Origin: Candidatus Methanolliviera sp. GoM_oil
GTDB taxonomy: Archaea; Halobacteriota; Methanoliparia; Methanoliparales; Methanoliparaceae
Assembly: GCA_902158735.1 (NCBI GenBank)
Contig: CABGHG010000069.1
Location: 1 to 8,398 of the forward strand
Direction of reading: 5' to 3'
DNA: 8,398 nucleotides
Positions 5,791-8,398 of the stretch are shown one piece after another. The number at the start of each line of letters is the position of its first letter. Positions within the stretch are counted from its first letter, which is position 1. The position numbers were made by a program, and so were the translations under genes. The notes beneath the pieces were generated by a model. The model saw only the letters and a list, made by a program, of their open reading frames with translations, was not told where the DNA came from and searched no databases.

Positions 5791-6618
5791 CTAAAAAATT
5801 TTATCAGATGAAAAATTTCTCCCCATTAAAATCTCCTTCTTATTCACCAAATTATTATATTTGATTTCTAAATCAAATTTCTCGTTACCTTCTACAGTCT
5901 CTTCTGCTAATTTCCCTATCTCTTCCAATATCCTTTGATATTCATTATCCTTCTCCAATCTCAATCTTAACTCTGCTCTTCTTAATGCATCATTTGAATA
6001 TATTTTCTTACCCTTTTTATCTTCAGCAAGAGAGATGGCTTCTATATATTTAGCCTTGATTACTTCGATTTTCTCGTGTTTTTTCCCTATTCTTGCTTCT
6101 ATTTCATTTATTTTTTTCTCTTTCGTTTTTATTTCCTTTTTCAAATTCATCATTTCATCTGCCATTTTAAGCAACTTTTCTTTTTCTTCTGAAGTAAGAT
6201 CACTTGGAGGCGTTGTCTCTTCTCGAATAATCTCGCGTATATCGTCATAAAATGTCATCCTTTCTTTTTCCTTTTCTACTTCGTTTATTTCTTCTCGGAC
6301 AATGTTACGTATTTCCTCATAAACCTCATCATCCTCTCCCTCATCCTCATCGAAAAACTCTATTTCTTTGTCTTCCCCTTTTTGTTTTTTCTCTATTTCT
6401 TTACATATATCTCTTATTCTTTCTTCAAGATCTTCTATATTCAAATATCTATCCGAAAGAAAATCATCTGTGGATATTTCATCTAATACCCAACCAATAA
6501 CATCACTAGTATCACAACAAAAAGTAAAATCTTTATCATTAATTTCAATTTCAGACCCAATCTCGGTCAAAACATCCAACCGATCTCTTAACTCTTTTAT
6601 CTCTTTTTCACTTCTCAT
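5791..6618 (-). CDS. Highly charged coiled-coil protein of unknown function
   Basis: This 275-residue protein is rich in Glu and Lys, with no signal peptide or membrane segment. In order it has a helical N-terminus (1-20), a small less charged segment with adjacent cysteines (CC at 34-35), an acidic linker (about 82-99), and two near-identical units YEEIRNIVREE (100-110) and YDDIREIIREE (124-134) that look like an internal duplication. A long coiled coil (about 141-195) is followed by a C-terminal helical part containing KIYSNDALRRAELRLRLEKD (205-224) and EYQRILEEI. That last pattern recalls short uncharacterised phage and mobile-element proteins, from memory only. ATG 6618 is chosen over an ATG 13 codons upstream because GGAGG (6628-6632 on the complementary strand) lies 9 bases before it. 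It is transcribed divergently from thiDN. It is AT-rich compared with its neighbours, as expected for Lys/Glu/Ile codons but also compatible with transfer. Confidence 0.8.
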   Translation of the reverse strand: MRSEKEIKELRDRLDVLTEIGSEIEINDKDFTFCCDTSDVIGWVLDEISTDDFLSDRYLNIEDLEERIRDICKEIEKKQKGEDKEIEFFDEDEGEDDEVYEEIRNIVREEINEVEKEKERMTFYDDIREIIREETTPPSDLTSEEKEKLLKMADEMMNLKKEIKTKEKKINEIEARIGKKHEKIEVIKAKYIEAISLAEDKKGKKIYSNDALRRAELRLRLEKDNEYQRILEEIGKLAEETVEGNEKFDLEIKYNNLVNKKEILMGRNFSSDKIF

Positions 6619-6661
6619 TTTTTTAAACCTCCTTTTCGATTTTTCACCACATTGCACAAAA

Positions 6662-6672
6662 AATTTATTATA
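6662..6672 (-). promoter_or_regulatory. Probable TATA box of the coiled-coil gene
   Basis: Read on the minus strand, this is tataataaat preceded by ccc. It lies about 45-50 bases before the ATG at 6618, so transcription would start near 6642 and give a leader of about 23 bases carrying the strong Shine-Dalgarno site. Confidence 0.45.
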
Positions 6673-6683
6673 GGGATTCCACC

Positions 6684-6699
6684 CCCCTCAATGGAGGGG
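6684..6699. promoter_or_regulatory. Palindromic operator candidate between divergent promoters
   Basis: The arms cccctc (6684-6689) and gagggg (6694-6699) pair perfectly around aatg. The GC-rich palindrome stands in an AT-rich intergenic region, roughly 6-12 bases upstream of the TATA-like element on each side. It is well placed for a regulator acting on thiDN, on the coiled-coil gene, or on both. Archaeal thiamine genes are known to be controlled by ThiR-type (helix-turn-helix plus ThiN) regulators, but I cannot match this site to a known motif. Confidence 0.45.
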
Positions 6700-6704
6700 T
6701 TTTG

Positions 6705-6719
6705 ATTTATACTATAAAA
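6705..6719 (+). promoter_or_regulatory. TATA element of thiDN, probably giving a leaderless transcript
   Basis: The sequence tttatactataaaa contains two overlapping TATA-like octamers. With initiation about 25 bases downstream, the transcript would begin at or within a few bases of the thiDN ATG at 6734. No Shine-Dalgarno site precedes that ATG, which agrees with a leaderless mRNA. Confidence 0.5.
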
Positions 6720-6733
6720 AACCGTTTTTCATT

Positions 6734-8080
6734 ATGACGTATGATCTATTCAAGAACAGGGACAGAGCTTGTTTGACCATAGGCGGCTCGGATTCAAGTG
6801 GGGGAGCAGGAATTCAGGCGGATATAAAGACGTTCTCGTCCTTCAACTTCTCTTCCGCGTCCGTCATAACCGCGCTGACCGCACAGAACTCGAAGGGGGT
6901 TCTTGGGATATATCCATCTTCCGAGGAGTCCGTGATAGAGCAGTTAAAAGCGGTATTCTCGGACGATAACATATATGGGGTAAAGACAGGAATGCTCTAT
7001 TCACCTGAGATAATAAGCTCGGTCGCAGATTTTTTGTCTGATGTAAAAATAAAAGTTCCAATAATCGTCGATCCTGTAATGTCGGCAGAAGCAGGAGGGG
7101 ATCTGATCAAGAAGGAAGCCATAGATGCCTTAAAGGAGAAATTGATACCGATATCCTCTATTATAACTCCAAATGTAGAAGAAGCCGAGAAAATTAGTGG
7201 AATGAGGATTAAAGACGAGAGAGATGCCGAGATCGCGGCAAAAAAAATTTATGAACTTGGGACAGAGGTGGCAATCGTCACGGGTGGGCATCTGAAGGGG
7301 AGAGACATATTTTACAATGGAAAAACCGTTAAAATAGATGGCAAATTGATAGAGGGAAAAACTCACGGATCAGGATGCACATATTCTTCTTCTTTAACCT
7401 GTTTAATGGCGATGGGATATTCTCCGTTAAAATCCGCGATTGTATCGAAGAGACTCTTAGAAAGGTCAATAGAGATGTATAGAAGAACGGGGGATAATAC
7501 GGGCTGTGTAAATCAGACCGCGTGGCTTTTGGATGATTGCGACAGGTATTATGTGATGGATGATTTGAAGAGAGCCCTTGAAGAAATTTTAAAGCTTAAA
7601 AATATCGGCAAGATCATTCCTGAGGTCGGAAGCAATCTCGGAATGGCGATACATCATCCAAAGGGTCTGAAAGATATAGCAGCAGTGGAAGGGAGAATAA
7701 CGAAGTGTAGGAATAAGGTTAGGGCAGGATGCGTGAGCTTTGGAGCGAGCGAACACGTGGCGAGGACGATATTGACGGTAATGAAATACGATGAAAATAT
7801 TAGAAGTGCAATGAACATAAAATTTTCAGAAGAGATATTGGATATCTGTAAAGAGCTCTCTTTCTCAATCTCATACTTCGATAGGAAAGATGAACCGAAA
7901 GGGGCAAAAACGATGGAGTGGGGGATAGCTGAAGGAATCAAAAACTTTGGAAAATTTGGAAAAGTTCCGGAGATAATATTTGATCGAGGGGGAATCGGAA
8001 AGGAGCCGATGATCAGGATCTTTGGGGGATCTTCTGATGATGTTGTAGAGAAGGTGCGAAAAATTTTAGTCAACGTTTAA
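6734..8080 (+). CDS. thiDN: Bifunctional HMP-P kinase / thiamine-phosphate synthase (ThiD-ThiN fusion)
   Basis: This cytosolic two-domain enzyme of thiamine synthesis has 448 residues. The ThiD domain (about 12-260) phosphorylates hydroxymethylpyrimidine phosphate to the diphosphate. It shows the ribokinase-fold N-terminal motif TIGGSDSSGGAGIQADIKT (15-33), DPVMSAEAGG (about 114-123), TPNVEEAE (about 146-153), and the anion-hole motif GSGCT at 212-216. The ThiN domain (about 270-448) replaces bacterial ThiE and joins HMP-PP with the thiazole phosphate to give thiamine phosphate. Typical ThiN elements are IAAVEGRIT, the SFGASEHVARTILTVMKYD stretch, a RSAMNIKFSEE segment, and GGIGKEPMIRIFG near the C-terminus. 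The fusion is common in archaea. Both domains look intact. It stands alone, with no other thiamine gene in the window, and is followed 28 bases later by S17e, which has its own promoter. Confidence 0.96.
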   Translation: MTYDLFKNRDRACLTIGGSDSSGGAGIQADIKTFSSFNFSSASVITALTAQNSKGVLGIYPSSEESVIEQLKAVFSDDNIYGVKTGMLYSPEIISSVADFLSDVKIKVPIIVDPVMSAEAGGDLIKKEAIDALKEKLIPISSIITPNVEEAEKISGMRIKDERDAEIAAKKIYELGTEVAIVTGGHLKGRDIFYNGKTVKIDGKLIEGKTHGSGCTYSSSLTCLMAMGYSPLKSAIVSKRLLERSIEMYRRTGDNTGCVNQTAWLLDDCDRYYVMDDLKRALEEILKLKNIGKIIPEVGSNLGMAIHHPKGLKDIAAVEGRITKCRNKVRAGCVSFGASEHVARTILTVMKYDENIRSAMNIKFSEEILDICKELSFSISYFDRKDEPKGAKTMEWGIAEGIKNFGKFGKVPEIIFDRGGIGKEPMIRIFGGSSDDVVEKVRKILVNV

Positions 8081-8085
8081 ATATT
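8076..8085 (+). promoter_or_regulatory. TATA box of rps17e overlapping the thiDN stop codon
   Basis: The sequence tttaaatatt is close to the ideal archaeal TATA box and contains the thiDN TAA (8078-8080). Initiation about 25 bases downstream falls near 8102-8109, at or just before the S17e ATG, so the ribosomal protein can be transcribed independently with little or no leader. Confidence 0.6.
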
Positions 8086-8089
8086 AAGA

Positions 8090-8099
8090 CCTTCGAAGG
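8090..8099. promoter_or_regulatory. Palindrome between the rps17e TATA box and start codon
   Basis: The 10-mer ccttcgaagg is a perfect palindrome. With its flanks (gac...gtc) it extends to a near-palindrome with one extra G. It lies between the TATA box and the expected transcription start, an operator-like position. The right arm (gaagg) could instead serve as a Shine-Dalgarno site for ATG 8109. Confidence 0.35.
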
Positions 8100-8108
8100 G
8101 TCAAAGAT

Positions 8109-8327
8109 ATGACGGTTAAAACGACGATGGTGAAGGTCTTGGCGAAGAAGCTCCTCGAAAGATATCCGAGTGAATTCACGGTGGAATATGAGCAGAACAA
8201 AAAGAAGGTTGGAGAACTGACGAATATAGAGAGCAAGAAGATTAGAAATACTGTTGCGGGATATGTTACCCGAAAGGTTCGATATTCACGACGCTCTAAA
8301 GAGGGAGTGGAGATAAGTGATCTTTGA
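8109..8327 (+). CDS. rps17e: 30S ribosomal protein S17e (eS17)
   Basis: This small-subunit ribosomal protein is found in archaea and eukaryotes but not bacteria. The 72-residue protein is slightly longer than many archaeal versions (about 60-67). The family core is clear: LAKKLLERYPSEFT, then NKKKVGELTNIESKKIRN and AGYVTRKV, which bind rRNA through the basic residues. The C-terminal tail after residue 58 (RYSRRSKEG...) is the extra part. ATG 8109 is used; an in-frame ATG at 8127 is possible but would cut the N-terminal strand. The last 11 bases overlap the start of the dapA-family gene, so the two are probably translationally coupled. An S17e-dapA pair is familiar from other euryarchaea. Confidence 0.94.
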   Translation: MTVKTTMVKVLAKKLLERYPSEFTVEYEQNKKKVGELTNIESKKIRNTVAGYVTRKVRYSRRSKEGVEISDL

Positions 8328-8398
8328 GGGTGTTATTCCAGCAATTATAACGCCGTTCACAGAAGGGGATGAGGTAGATAGCGAGGGACTTAAGGAAA
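8317..8398 (+). CDS. dapA: Dihydrodipicolinate synthase-family protein (partial, runs off right edge)
   Basis: Only the first 27 codons are present. They read FEGVIPAIITPFTEGDEVD after a GTG start, the conserved N-terminal strand of the DapA/N-acetylneuraminate lyase TIM-barrel family. DapA itself condenses pyruvate with aspartate semialdehyde on the way to diaminopimelate and lysine. The catalytic Tyr and Lys lie beyond the edge, so DapA cannot be told apart from related aldolases here. The context after S17e favours DapA. GTG 8317 has ggag (8309-8312) and gagggag (8301-8307) as ribosome binding candidates and overlaps the S17e stop. Confidence 0.85.
   Translation, partial: MIFEGVIPAIITPFTEGDEVDSEGLKE

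Noticed and set aside
6684..6710. Hairpin followed by T's as a plus-strand terminator
   Set aside because: No plus-strand gene ends upstream of it; both neighbours are transcribed away from it. An operator role fits better.
6676..6733. Thiamine (THI-box) riboswitch upstream of thiDN
   Set aside because: The TATA element lies only about 15-29 bases before the ATG, leaving no room for a leader RNA, and no THI-box sequence is visible.

Overview
The window is archaeal, most likely euryarchaeal from the methanogen/Archaeoglobus/ANME side of the tree. The reasons are a class I lysyl-tRNA synthetase, a short archaeal-type thymidylate synthase, a fused ThiD-ThiN thiamine protein, ribosomal protein S17e followed directly by a dapA-family gene, and TATA-box promoters without bacterial -35/-10 elements. 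The lineage is inferred from gene types alone; no finer assignment is justified.

Left part (1-3151, plus strand). An NhaC-type Na+/H+ antiporter enters from beyond the left edge. Its reading frame is interrupted near the N-terminus by a short stop-containing insertion that includes a perfect inverted repeat. Next comes a classical short-chain dehydrogenase/reductase (SDR), then a 99-aa protein of a probable dimeric alpha/beta-barrel type with its own TATA box, Shine-Dalgarno site and terminator. This small cassette lies between the real 3' end of the SDR gene and a decayed second copy of that 3' end, which records a past duplication, insertion or deletion event.

Middle part (3154-6618, minus strand). 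Read in the direction of transcription, the genes are a charged coiled-coil protein of unknown function with a strong ribosome binding site, a thymidylate synthase-like protein, class I LysRS, and a small predicted winged-helix DNA-binding protein that overlaps the LysRS stop codon. The last three are tightly spaced and look like one operon.

Right part (6734-8398, plus strand). thiDN is transcribed divergently from the coiled-coil gene, across a short promoter region with a 6-bp-stem palindrome. Ribosomal protein S17e follows, with its own TATA box placed on the thiDN stop codon. S17e overlaps the start of a dihydrodipicolinate synthase-family gene that runs off the right edge.

Most of the window is housekeeping: translation, thymidylate and thiamine synthesis, probably lysine/diaminopimelate synthesis. 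I saw no CRISPR array, tRNA, rRNA or recognisable insertion sequence. The unusual items are the interrupted antiporter, the SDR-tail duplication around the 99-aa cassette, and the orphan coiled-coil protein. I see no convincing multi-gene undescribed system.
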